Source: RGIG5952 sp045627605 (lineage in GTDB: Bacteria; Verrucomicrobiota; Kiritimatiellia; RFP12; JAAYLN01). From it: DNA of 57,159 nucleotides. Made by a program: the position numbers and the translations under genes. The stretch is taken from contig JAZQOA010000018.1 of the NCBI GenBank assembly GCA_045627605.1, positions 1 to 57,159 of the forward strand. Direction: 5' to 3'. The notes beneath the pieces were generated by a model that made no database searches, was not told the DNA's origin, and saw only the letters and a program-made list of their open reading frames with translations. Positions within the stretch are counted from its first letter, which is position 1. Every line of letters begins with the position of its first letter. Below, piece by piece: positions 24,928-33,678 of this stretch.

Positions 24928-26598
24928 CTACTTGCGGCACGTCCGCAAAAGCTCCCGGGCGTGGGCGAGGACGACCGAAGTGATGTCGCTGCCGCCCAGC
25001 ATGCGCGCCAATTCCCCTGCGCGCGCTTCGTCGCCAAGCTCGCGGATCTCGGCCTGCGTGCGCTGACCCTCGACATGTTTCGAGACCGAGAAGTGGACGT
25101 CGCCAAAGGCCGCGACCTGCGGGAGGTGCGTGATGCTCACCACCTGGTGCGACGCCGAAAGCCGGCGCAACTTCTCGCCCACCGCGCGGCCGACCTCGCC
25201 GCCGATGTTGGAGTCGATTTCGTCGAAGACGAGAAGCGGGATCGAATCATGTTCGGCGAGGACGGACTTCGTCGCGAGCATGACGCGGGCGATTTCACCG
25301 CTCGACGCGATTTCGCGCAGCGGCATCGGGGGCTCTCCGGGGTTCGGGGCAAAGGAAAAGACAACTTCGTCCATGCCGGATGAGACAGGTTCGCGGGACT
25401 TGACCGCGACGTCGAAAAAGGACTGGTTGAACCCCAGGGGGCGGAGTTCCTTCGTGATTTCGGCGGCGAGCTTTTTGCCGGCCTTGGCGCGGGCATCCGT
25501 AAGTGACTTGCCGGCGTCGCGCATTTTCGCGTCGGCGGCGGCGATTTCCCCGTCGAGCGCGCCAAGACGCTGCCCGCGCGAAAGGAGGCGGTCGAGCTTT
25601 TCCTTCGAGACAGCGCGTTTGGCGGCGATGTCGTCGAGCGAAGGGCCGTACTTGCGCTTCAGGCGCTGCACGAGCTCCATGCGCGCCTCAAGATTGGCGA
25701 GGAGATCGGGATCGGAGTCGATCTTCACCATGCGGTCCGAGACCGTCCGTGAAAGTTCCTGCACGGCGATCGCCGCCGAAGCGGCTTCCTCGTGCCATGC
25801 GTTGGCGTCGGGCAGGATGCGCCCGAGCTCGGCGAGCTTTTGCTGCACGGAGGCCAGACCATCGAAAACCGACCCCTCGCCATCGGTCAGCGCACCGACA
25901 AGCGCCCCGCCCGCCTCGAGAATCGCGTTGGCGTTGCAGGCCTCCTTGTGGCGTTCGACAAGCGCCTCGCCATCCTCCTCGCCCAGCGCGGCCTTGTCGA
26001 TTTCGTCCACGATGTACGACAGGCGGTCGATTTCGTCCGCGATGTCGTCGCCGCTGTCGCGAAGGAGTTCCCCGCGCTCGGCGATGAGCGCGGCGCGGGC
26101 GTCGAAAAGCGCGGCGTAGCGCGCCTTTAGCGCCCCCGTGTTGCCAAAGGCGTCGAGAAGCGAAAGCTGGTAGTCGGGCGAGAGAAGCGACTGGTGGTCG
26201 TAGGGGCCGTGCATGTCGACCAGGTGCTCGCCAAGGCGGCGGAGCGTCGCGACAGTCGAGGGCGAGTCGTTGATCCAGCATTTGCCGCTGCCCGAGGCGG
26301 AGACGACGCGGCGCACCAGCAGCTGGCTCTCCTCGCAGGGGGGCAGCCCCGCGTCTTCAAGCAGGGCGTCGATGGCGCCGCGCGAGGAGAGCGTAAACGA
26401 CGCCTCGACAGCAAGCTCCTTCTCCCCGCTGCGCACGGCCCCGTGGTCGGCGCGCTCGCCGAGAATCAGGTTCAGGGCGCCGATGAAGACCGACTTGCCA
26501 GACCCCGTCTCGCCCGTGATGATGTTGAGCCCGGGATTGAAGACGACCTCGGCGTTTTCAACGATGGCGAGGTTTCTGACCTTGAGGAAGTTTAGCAT
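24928..26598 (-). CDS. recN: DNA repair protein RecN
   Basis: RecN is an SMC-like ATPase that tethers broken ends during double-strand break repair. The 556-residue protein has Walker A (ITGETGSGKSVFIGAL) at about 30, two long coiled coils around a central region (about 150-370), the ABC-type signature EIASSGEIARVMLA and Walker B LLVFDEIDSNIGGEVG. SITHLPQVAAFGDVHF closes the site. It begins 1 bp beyond the amidase... gene order is recN then galK on the minus strand, with 48 bp between them. The start ATG 26598 gives MLNFLKVRNLAIVENAEV, which is the family norm. Confidence 0.96.
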   Translation of the reverse strand: MLNFLKVRNLAIVENAEVVFNPGLNIITGETGSGKSVFIGALNLILGERADHGAVRSGEKELAVEASFTLSSRGAIDALLEDAGLPPCEESQLLVRRVVSASGSGKCWINDSPSTVATLRRLGEHLVDMHGPYDHQSLLSPDYQLSLLDAFGNTGALKARYAALFDARAALIAERGELLRDSGDDIADEIDRLSYIVDEIDKAALGEEDGEALVERHKEACNANAILEAGGALVGALTDGEGSVFDGLASVQQKLAELGRILPDANAWHEEAASAAIAVQELSRTVSDRMVKIDSDPDLLANLEARMELVQRLKRKYGPSLDDIAAKRAVSKEKLDRLLSRGQRLGALDGEIAAADAKMRDAGKSLTDARAKAGKKLAAEITKELRPLGFNQSFFDVAVKSREPVSSGMDEVVFSFAPNPGEPPMPLREIASSGEIARVMLATKSVLAEHDSIPLLVFDEIDSNIGGEVGRAVGEKLRRLSASHQVVSITHLPQVAAFGDVHFSVSKHVEGQRTQAEIRELGDEARAGELARMLGGSDITSVVLAHARELLRTCRK

Positions 26599-26599
26599 A

Positions 26600-28123
26600 T
26601 CAATCCTTGTAGAGGATCATCGTTTTGGCCGGAATTTTCCCTGGATCGACCTTGTCGCCGGTGACGATTGTCCCGTTTGGAAAGAGGAAATGCGTGCCCT
26701 CGTCGCGCCAGCTCGGCCCGCAGATGTTGAACGCCGGGTTTCGCGCGGTAACGGGGCCGCCGACCTTGTAGCCGTTGAAAACCTTGGTGTCGGGTGAAAG
26801 CGCGGCAAGTTTTTCGGCGTTGAGCTCGCTGCCCTTCACGTACTTGCCGTCGGGCGAGACGTAAACGGTGCGCTCGCTGTTCCACTCGTCGCCCAGGATC
26901 GCGTCGAGGGCGGCGTCGGTCGTGCCGGCGATCACCGCCTGCGAAAGGCCCGCGCTGGCGACGGAATCGATCTTTTCAGGTTCGTTGACGTCGCCCTCCG
27001 CAATGGTGACCCTCGTTCCGGCCGGCATAGCCTTCCAGTTCTTGATCTCCGCGCCGGTCTTGCGTGTGCCATCGGGAAATTCATAGAGGGTGGAAGCCGA
27101 GTTGTAGGCGTCGCGGGCAATGTCCCAGGCAGAGCGCCTGGGACCAATGACATTGCCGCCGGACGCGGCTTCCCTCGCGGCGTACCGCGCGGCGGCCTCC
27201 TCCTCGTCGACGGGCGCATGGAGATCGTCGGCGGTTGAGGCCGCGCCCGACGAGCGCGCAACGGGCGTCAGCGCGGGCGGAGACGAAGACCTGGCGGACG
27301 CCGGCCGGACGCCGGAAGTTCCGGCCGCGGGTTTGCCGCCGGGCTTCGCCGAGGCCCCCTTGCCCGAAACCGGCGCGGGCTTGGGCTGCGCAGGCTTCAC
27401 AGGCGTGCGCCTCGATGACGCCCCCCTTCCCTTCTCCACGCTGTAGAGAAGCTGGAAAAGTTCCTTGTCCGCCACGACAAGCCGCCTGGCCTTCACATCG
27501 GGGTCGTAGGCGGGCTTGGAGTTGAGCCCGAGCTGGCGCCGGACAGAGGGGAGCGCCATCCTCATGCCGCAGCGTTTGCGGCCGCGGTGGCTGCGCTTGT
27601 GCCACTGGTTGGGGGCGCCATAGGCCACCATCGAGTGGGTCAGCACCTTGTCGTCGGGGATTTTGTAGGCGGACTTAAGCTCGGCGAGCAGGTCCTTCAG
27701 CGCCTTGTACTGCGCCTGGGTGAGGTTCTTGTTGTGGTAGCCGACGACCTCGATGCCCACGGAGTAGTTGTCGAGCGACGAGAGACCGTTCCACATCGAG
27801 CGCCCGCAATGGTAGGCGACGCGCTTGCGGTCGATGATCCGGTAGATGCGGCCGGCCTCGTCGACCATGTAGTGCGCCTCGCCGTTCTTCTGCAGCTTGG
27901 CGCCCGAACCGCGCGACGACCCCTCGGTCGTGTGCAGGATGATGAAGCGCGTCGAACTGCGAACAGGCCTCTCCTTGTTCTTCGGGCTGTAGTAGGTGTC
28001 GAGCAACGGGACGGCGGCCTGCGCGGCGAAGGCGGCGAGGCAAATGAAAAGCGCCACGCCCCTGCCGGCGGCCGCAAGTGCGGCGGCAAGCAGGCGCCTG
28101 GCGCTTTTCAATGCATGCGGCAT
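26600..28123 (-). CDS. Exported N-acetylmuramoyl-L-alanine amidase with a triple C-terminal repeat
   Basis: The 507-residue protein starts with a signal peptide or membrane anchor (about 20-38). An AmpD/PGRP-type zinc amidase domain follows (about 45-190: FIILHTTEGSSRGSGA, YRIIDRKRVAYHCGRSMW, YSVGIEVVGYHN, VLTHSMVAYG). A Pro/Ala/Ser-rich linker spans about 230-310. Three C-terminal repeats of about 40 residues share a F-P-D-G-T...TG...L/I...K motif (YEFPDGTRKTGAEI, VYVSPDGKYVKGSEL, FLFPNGTIVTGDKV). The enzyme probably cuts the peptide stem from peptidoglycan; the repeats may bind the wall. It ends 1 bp before recN and starts 6 bp after gpmI. Confidence 0.82.
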   Translation of the reverse strand: MPHALKSARRLLAAALAAAGRGVALFICLAAFAAQAAVPLLDTYYSPKNKERPVRSSTRFIILHTTEGSSRGSGAKLQKNGEAHYMVDEAGRIYRIIDRKRVAYHCGRSMWNGLSSLDNYSVGIEVVGYHNKNLTQAQYKALKDLLAELKSAYKIPDDKVLTHSMVAYGAPNQWHKRSHRGRKRCGMRMALPSVRRQLGLNSKPAYDPDVKARRLVVADKELFQLLYSVEKGRGASSRRTPVKPAQPKPAPVSGKGASAKPGGKPAAGTSGVRPASARSSSPPALTPVARSSGAASTADDLHAPVDEEEAAARYAAREAASGGNVIGPRRSAWDIARDAYNSASTLYEFPDGTRKTGAEIKNWKAMPAGTRVTIAEGDVNEPEKIDSVASAGLSQAVIAGTTDAALDAILGDEWNSERTVYVSPDGKYVKGSELNAEKLAALSPDTKVFNGYKVGGPVTARNPAFNICGPSWRDEGTHFLFPNGTIVTGDKVDPGKIPAKTMILYKD

Positions 28124-28129
28124 CGGGAA

Positions 28130-29698
28130 CTAAGCCTGCCGGGAGACGATCAGGTTGCTCGCCGTCATCTCCTCGGGAATCTCGACGCCGAGAAGCGCGA
28201 GGGCCGTCGGGGCGATGTCGCAGAGCTTGCCTTCGGGCGCAAGCACGGTGCCGGGCGCGTCCTTCGCGACGTAGATGAGCTCGACCTCGTTGAGGGTGTG
28301 GCTCGTCTTGACCATGCCGGTCTTGTAGTCGACCATCTGCTCGGAGTTGCCGTGGTCGGCGGTGATGAGAATCTCGGCGTCAAGTTCGAGAAGACGGTCG
28401 ACGACCTTGCCGACGCACTCGTCGACGATTTCAATGGCCTTGACGGCGGACTCCATCACGCCGGTGTGGCCGACCATGTCGCCGTTGGCGAAGTTGACGA
28501 CGATGAAGGAGTACGGGTTGTCCTCGAGGCGGCGGAGAAGTTCGTCCGTGACGTTGTAGGCGTCCATCTCGGGATGCGTCGCGAAGGTCGCCGGGTCAAA
28601 GCGGCTCGGGACGTCCACCTGGTCCTCGCCCTTGTAGGGGACGGTTGACTTGCCGTTGAAGAAGCTCGTGACATGGCGGAACTTCTGCGTCTCGGCGATG
28701 CGGAGCTGGCGGAACCCGGCGTCGGAGACCACCTCGCCCAGCAACTTGTCCATGCCGCCGCCCGCGCCCATGGCGCCGAGGAGGTAGTCCTCGAACTCGG
28801 CCCACTAGCGGGTGAAGCCAAGCTAGGAGACCGCCGGGCGACGCGCGCGCTTCCCGGGGTAGTCGGCCGAGACAAAGGCCTGCGTCAACTGGATGGCGCG
28901 GTCCTGGCGGTAGTTGGTGTGCATCACGCAGTCGCCATCCTTGATGCCGTCGTAGCCGGCGATCGCGTAGCACGGGATGTACTCGTCGTACATGTCCTGC
29001 CCGTCGGGGGTCTTGTCGCCGGCGTAGGAGGCTTTGACAGCCTCGACGGCTGATGCCGCCTTGCGACCGGTCGCGTCGACCAGGCAGGAGAAGGCCTCGT
29101 CGGTCAGCTCGTACTTCTTGGAACGGTCCATCGCGTAGTAGCGGCCCATCACCGTGCCAATGGAGCAGTTGCCAACCGCCGCCATCTCGTTCTCAAGGCG
29201 GGCGATGTATTCAAGCGTGCTGCGGGGCGGCGTGTCGCGTCCGTCAAGGAAGGGGTGGACGACGATTTTGCCGGCCGCGAACTCGGCGCGGGCGCGCTTC
29301 ATAAGTTTGAAAAGGTGCTCCTGGTGGGCGTGGACGCCCTCGTCCTGCAGGAGGCCGAAGAAATGGAAGGTGGAGTTGTTCTTCTTCCAGTCCGCCACGA
29401 GTTTCTTCCACTTGGGCGATTCGAAAAGCTCGCCGGAGGTCAGGCCGTCGTCGATGCGCTTGAGCTCCTGGATGACCACGCGGCCCGCCCCCATGTTGAG
29501 GTGGCCGACCTCGCTCGAGCCCTGGTAGCCGTCGGGAAGGCCCACGGCCTCGCCGCTGCATTGGAGACGGGTCCAGGGGTAGCGGGATTTGTAACGGTCG
29601 ATATTCGGCGTCTTCGCCTCGAAAACGGCATTGCCGTCGGCGCGGGGATTGAGCCCCCAGCCGTCGCGAATGATGATGGCGACAGGTTTCCTGACCAT
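28130..29698 (-). pseudogene. gpmI: Cofactor-independent phosphoglycerate mutase interrupted by two amber codons
   Basis: The whole 523-codon frame reads as GpmI, which interconverts 3- and 2-phosphoglycerate in glycolysis. The N-terminus has IRDGWGLNPRADGNAV and the phosphoserine loop GSSEVGHLNMGAGR. The C-terminus has RQLRIAETQKFRHVTSFFNG and LITADHGNSEQM. No frameshift is present. Codon 292 (28823-28825) and codon 298 (28805-28807) are TAG, with LGFTR between them. Relatives have tyrosine at both places (YVGFTRYY-like). The natural stop is also TAG. This is either a real double nonsense mutation, a sequence error (TAC read as TAG twice), or readthrough. An AGGAG-type site precedes ATG 29698. 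Confidence 0.85.
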
Positions 29699-29737
29699 GA
29701 TTTTTCTCCTTGTTGATTGCCTAAAAGTGTGACGTCT

Positions 29738-29746
29738 ATTTTACCA
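29738..29746 (-). promoter_or_regulatory. Extended -10 upstream of gpmI
   Basis: The minus strand reads TGGTAAAAT about 40 nt before the gpmI ATG. The -35 position falls close to the left end of the IS remnant (29768), so the insertion may have altered the promoter. Confidence 0.5.
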
Positions 29747-29866
29747 TAATTGAAAAGCAGGGAACAGAGGACTTCACGTGGAACATCCCCAATTTTCAAT
29801 GTGAAGTAAGCGTTAAAAGAATCCAGGAATGGATTTTGTCGTATAACCACAAGTGAAAACGACAAA

Positions 29867-30190
29867 AAAGTGGCTTTTCCGGTCCCGACGGACATCCAGA
29901 AGGACTACGCGAGGAGGATGCCGTACCCGGCGAAGGTGTGGGACGGGAGCCTCGGCCGCGTCGGGGACAACCTGGGCTACGCGGGCTGCGCGGCGGTCGC
30001 GTGCGAACTGGACCGGCGGGAGATCGTCCCGCCGCTCCTCCGGCTGTGGTCACCCGGCTGGTCGGGAACCGCGGCGTCGGCTTCCGGCGTAAGCTCCGGC
30101 TCGCGGAGGACGTGGCGCGGAAATGCCGGATGCGCTACGCCGAGACGGTCGAGTACGACAGCGCGGAGGAAGGCGTGAAAAAGGGAGAGG
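29867..30190 (+). pseudogene. Remnant of an IS4-like DDE transposase
   Basis: A short internal piece of a transposase survives in two frames. The first frame reads AFPVPTDIQKDYARRM, then GDNLGYAGCAAVACELDRRE and IVPPLLRLWS, up to about 30055. The second frame continues with LVGNRGVGF, then EDVARKCRMRYAETVEYDS, to about 30185. The central DDE region between GNRGVG and CRMRYAE and the whole C-terminal half are deleted, so it cannot be active. Identification rests on my memory of related transposases in PVC genomes and should be treated as likely, not proven. Confidence 0.65.
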
Positions 30191-30347
30191 GCGCCGAGGG
30201 ACGACCCCGAACCGAGGCAGATGGAACTCGCTTTCAATTGGAAAAAACAGGCCCCACCCTCACTCCCTGAAAAACACCCCGGAAAAAATGGGGATATTCC
30301 ACGAAACTTGAACTATGTATTTGTCAAAGGGCGCCCTCTCCGAGTGC

Positions 30348-30413
30348 AAGTGCAACCTTGCGCTCGGCGAAGTGCAGCCTTGCGCTCGGCGAAGTGCAAC
30401 CTTGCACTCGAGG
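30348..30413. repeat. Three tandem 22-bp repeats inside the IS remnant
   Basis: Units start at 30348, 30370 and 30392. Each begins AAGTGCA(A/G)CCTTGC and ends CTCGGCG, or CTCGAGG in the last. The core GTGCAACCTTGCAC is a near-palindrome. No spacer is present between units. Confidence 0.85.
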
Positions 30414-30601
30414 CAGCCCATGGAGGGGTTTTCCGCGGCGGATGGGGCGGGCAAAAAAAGTTCAGAAAATCCTGAACAATTCGATGAAGTCGATGCGTAC
30501 GCGCGTACCTCATTATATGCTTTCGCTTGGAAAAACCCGCCCGCAGCCTCTCTCCCAGGCCCCCCCGGAAAAACTGGGGATATTCCACAGGACTTCACGC
30601 C

Positions 30602-30630
30602 TTGTTTTTTTTCCGGGCGTGTAGTATAAT
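30602..30630 (+). promoter_or_regulatory. Promoter of the tRNA cluster
   Basis: TTGTTT (30602-30607) and TATAAT (30625-30630) are separated by 17 nt. The first tRNA begins 15 nt after the -10. The -35 starts only 4 nt outside the right target duplication of the IS remnant. Confidence 0.75.
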
Positions 30631-30644
30631 ATTTTCTCGTTGTT

Positions 30645-30721
30645 GCGCCACTAGCTCAATTGGATAGAGCATCTGACTACGGATCAGAAGGTTGCAGGTT
30701 CAACTCCTGCGTGGCGCGCCA
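30645..30721 (+). tRNA. tRNA-Arg (ACG)
   Basis: The 77-nt cloverleaf has acceptor stem GCGCCAC/GTGGCGC, anticodon loop CTACGGA with anticodon ACG (read as ICG) and T-arm GCAGGTTCAACTCCTGC. The CCA end is encoded. Confidence 0.95.
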
Positions 30722-30730
30722 ATTTTCCGA

Positions 30731-30807
30731 TGCGGGGTGGAGCAGCCAGGCAGCTCGTCAGGCCCATAACCTGAAGGTCATAGGTTCAAATCCTATCCCC
30801 GCTACCA
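30731..30807 (+). tRNA. Initiator tRNA-Met (CAT)
   Basis: The 77-nt tRNA has an unpaired first base (U1 against U72), the hallmark of bacterial initiators, and the typical D-arm GGAGCAGCC. The anticodon stem is TCAGG/CCTGA around loop CCCATAA, so position 33 is C instead of the usual U, and pair 29-41 is A-U. CCA is encoded. It is the substrate of the Fmt domain fused to fumarase at 14-16 kb. Confidence 0.9.
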
Positions 30808-30810
30808 TTT

Positions 30811-30887
30811 GCGCCTGTAGCTCAATTGGACAGAGCGTTAGCCTCCGGAGCTGAAGGTTGTGGGTTCGATCCCCGCCAGGCGCACCA
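30811..30887 (+). tRNA. tRNA-Arg (CCG)
   Basis: The 77-nt cloverleaf has acceptor GCGCCTG/CAGGCGC, anticodon loop CTCCGGA with anticodon CCG, and T-loop GTTCGAT. CCA is encoded. The three tRNAs are 9 and 3 nt apart and clearly form one transcript. Confidence 0.95.
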
Positions 30888-30918
30888 TTCGCAAAACATT
30901 TCAATTTCGTGTTTTGTA

Positions 30919-33634
30919 ATGAAGAAACTGATGATGGCGATGGCGGGCGCGGTGCTGGCGTCCGGGGCGTTCGGCGAAAGCGCCGAACTGCCCGAGGGGT
31001 ATTTTCAAGTCGAGTACATCGAGTCGAGCGGCGGCGCGTACATCGACACGGGCTACCACCCGAAGCTCACGACCCGCATCGTGGCGGACTTCAATCCGCT
31101 TGAGACAGAATCCTGGGGGTCGTTCTTCGGCTTGACGGCAGATGACGAATCCCTAAACGGCATCCTGATGCGCTACTATGGTGCAGAAGACAAGCTCAAC
31201 GGCTGGTTCTGCAATGAGAACTACCATGAGGCGCAGATCGGCGGCGTGGCGAACAATCGCACCCAGGTGGAGCTGAAGGCGGGCGGGATGACGGTCGGCG
31301 GCTCGTCTGCGGAGATCACGACGACGGGAACGCCTTACGACGGGTCGATCTACATCTTCTCCGTCAACTGCAACAGCCGAGGGGGGGCCTTATCGGTCTC
31401 ATGCGATGCGGCTTTATTCCTTCACGATCTACGACACCGTTGGCGACGGAAGCGAGAGGAAGCTGCGCGACTTCGTGCCGTGCGTCCGCAAGAGCGATTT
31501 TGCGGTCGGTCTATACGATCTCGCGGCGAGCGATCCCGGCGATGCCTTTTACGCGAATGCGGGCAACGGCAAGTTCGTCGTTCCCGAAGGCACGTTCTGC
31601 ACCGTTACGGTAGGGCCGCTCAAGAACATGACCGCCGCGTACACGTTCGGCGACGGGTCGGTGACGAATGATGTCGAGGGAACGACCTTCGAGGTGCTGC
31701 CCGGTACGAAGAATCTGACGGTCGTCTTCACGGCGGCGGATGGCTGTCGGTTTGCGGACGATTCGACCGTGAAGACCGTGACACGGGACGAGGCAACGGG
31801 TGACCTCGACCTGACGGCTGAAACGCCTGTCGCACATAGAGTTCAGCCGACGGCGACCATCACCAAGATCACCAACCGCTATCCGTGGAACGGCAAGATC
31901 GACGTCGAATACGAATTGTCGTATCTTGAATTGGCGTTTAGTCCGATTGGCGCGATCGTCACAAAGTTCACATCGGGAGATATTGAGGTGACGAAAACCA
32001 ATGATTTGTCCGATGCGGAGCTGGCGGCGAGGACGGCTCGGCGCACATTCGACTGCCGCGAACTGTTCGGTGAAGGCAAGCGGGATGCGGAGGCCCAGTC
32101 GTCGGCAACATTGGTAATGCCCGACTACGCCGTGATCGATGTCTCGGGCGGCGCGAACGCGACTTCCTATCCTGTCACCTACCACAAGTCAGCGCCGGAG
32201 GGCGGCTGGAATACAGATGAGTACAAGACGAGCAAGATTGTTCTATATTATGTCAAGGCGGGTACGTACAAGGGCAACCAATGCAAAGACCAAACCACGA
32301 TGGGGTTCTGGATCGGCGTGTTCCCGGTTACTGAGGCACAATACGCGAATGTGATGGGAGGAAGCGTTAGTACGACGCAGCCCAAGACGATTGTTTCCTA
32401 CACGACCTTGCGCGGGACGGACAACTCCAGCGCGACGGTGGCGGGCGAATCCTTCCTTAAGCGACTTTGCGACAGGACGGGGTTAAACGGCTTTGACCTT
32501 CCGACCGAATCGCAGTGGGAGATCGCCTGTCGTGCCGGGACGACATCTGACAATTACTGGGGCGATGACCAAAGTGAGGCAGATAAGTACATGTGGAATT
32601 CTGGCAACTCCAGCAGCCGCCTCCAAGAGGTTGGACAAAAACTCCCGAACGCATGGGGGCTTTACGACATGATGGGCAATGTATGGGAATGGTGCCGAGA
32701 CGGCTATCATTCGCCGTTTACGGTGGATTTGTCTGCCGATGTCTGCATAGAGCCGTCGGCCGGCTACTATCACGACTATCGTTTTCTGCGTGGTTGTTCG
32801 TTCAGCAGCAGCAGCATGTCTAGCGTCAAATCGTCGGCCCGCAAAGTCGACGCCGCAGGCAACTGCAGCAGTGATTGGGGCTTCCGCCTCTCCTGGATGA
32901 GTTCGAATGAGAGTGCTGCTCTGTCCGTAGGCCCATCCTTTTCGTTTGACACGCGAGCGGAAAAGACGATTGCCGGAACGGAAACGGAAACGCTCACTTA
33001 TTCCGGCGATGACTGGGGTGCGGGCGGAACGGGCGTCACGGTTTGGTATTCGCTTGACGGAGGCGAGACGATTGAACTGAAGACGGCGACGGACAGCGGC
33101 ACCGTTTCGTGGACGCCGACGCTGAACGGGCGGTATGAGTTCGGCCACGTCGTAACGGACGGTACCACCGAGACGGCGGTCTTGGTCGTGAACGGACTTC
33201 CCGGCGGCGAGGCCAATCCCTGGGAGATCGGCGAAGGCGTGACGGCGTATGTCAAGGATCACGTTCTCTATCTGAAGGGCGAGGGGAAGGTTGATGAGTT
33301 CGCGGACGGAGCGCCGTGGGCGGGGTATGACGATTTGCTGACGGGCATCGGCCCGTTGTCCCGCGCAATCACCCTTCCCGCGTCGGTGCTGGCGACCCTG
33401 CCGATTTCGGTCGAGGGCGGGGCGGAGCCGTCCGGGGCGATCAGCGGCGCGGAGTTCGAACGCATCGAGATCGTTGACGGCAAGGCGTATCTTGACGTAA
33501 GCGTCTACACGAATTCCGAGTTGAAGGCCAAAGGTGAAGGTGGAGGCTGGTCGGTGGCGACGAATGGCGTCATCGAAGTTCCCGCGCCAGGCAAGAGCGG
33601 GTTCTTCTTCCTCAAGACAAAGGGAGCCAAGTGA
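30919..33634 (+). pseudogene. Secreted lectin/FGE-domain surface protein, frameshifted at a G7 tract
   Basis: Two frames join into one protein of about 905 residues. A signal peptide (MKKLMMAMAGAVLASGAFG) precedes a LamG-like domain (YFQVEYIESSGGAYIDTGYH). At 31381-31387 a run of seven G shifts the frame; with six G the reading continues as NSRGG-PYRSHAMRLYSFTIYDT, exactly as related proteins do. The second part has beta-sandwich modules, then an FGE-sulfatase/C-type-lectin-fold domain near 32200-32900 (GFWIGVFPVTEAQYANVMGG, FDLPTESQWEIACRAG, MMGNVWEWCRDGYH, DWGFRLSW). The active-site cysteines of true FGE are absent. No anchor is seen at the end (FFFLKTKGAK). It may be phase-variable or simply broken. 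No Shine-Dalgarno is evident. Confidence 0.8.
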
Positions 33635-33678
33635 ATCTTCCCCGGGTCGACTAAAATTTGCCAGGCGAATGCACTTTC

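Larger units (their letters stand above)
29768..30598. mobile_element. Decayed insertion sequence with inverted repeats and 10-bp target duplication
   Basis: The direct repeats AGGACTTCAC (29768-29777 and 30589-30598) flank an 811-bp element. The left terminal repeat reads GTGGAACATCCCCAATTTT (29778-29796); the right one, on the minus strand, reads GTGGAATATCCCCAGTTTTT (from 30588). A third copy of the terminal repeat lies inside, at about 30275-30299 (minus strand CGTGGAATATCCCCA). It suggests two nested or successive insertions. Inside are a transposase remnant and a 3 x 22-bp repeat. The duplication length fits IS4-type elements. Confidence 0.8.

Noticed and set aside
28130..29698. Genome-wide amber recoding as an explanation for the two TAG codons in gpmI
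   Set aside because: gpmI itself, the rhamnosidase, the GH123-like gene and the TPR lipoprotein all end with TAG at natural C-termini, and no CTA-anticodon tRNA is in the window.
30348..30413. 22-bp repeats as a mini-CRISPR or iteron origin
   Set aside because: The units are directly adjacent, with no spacers, and lie inside an IS remnant; no replication gene is near.
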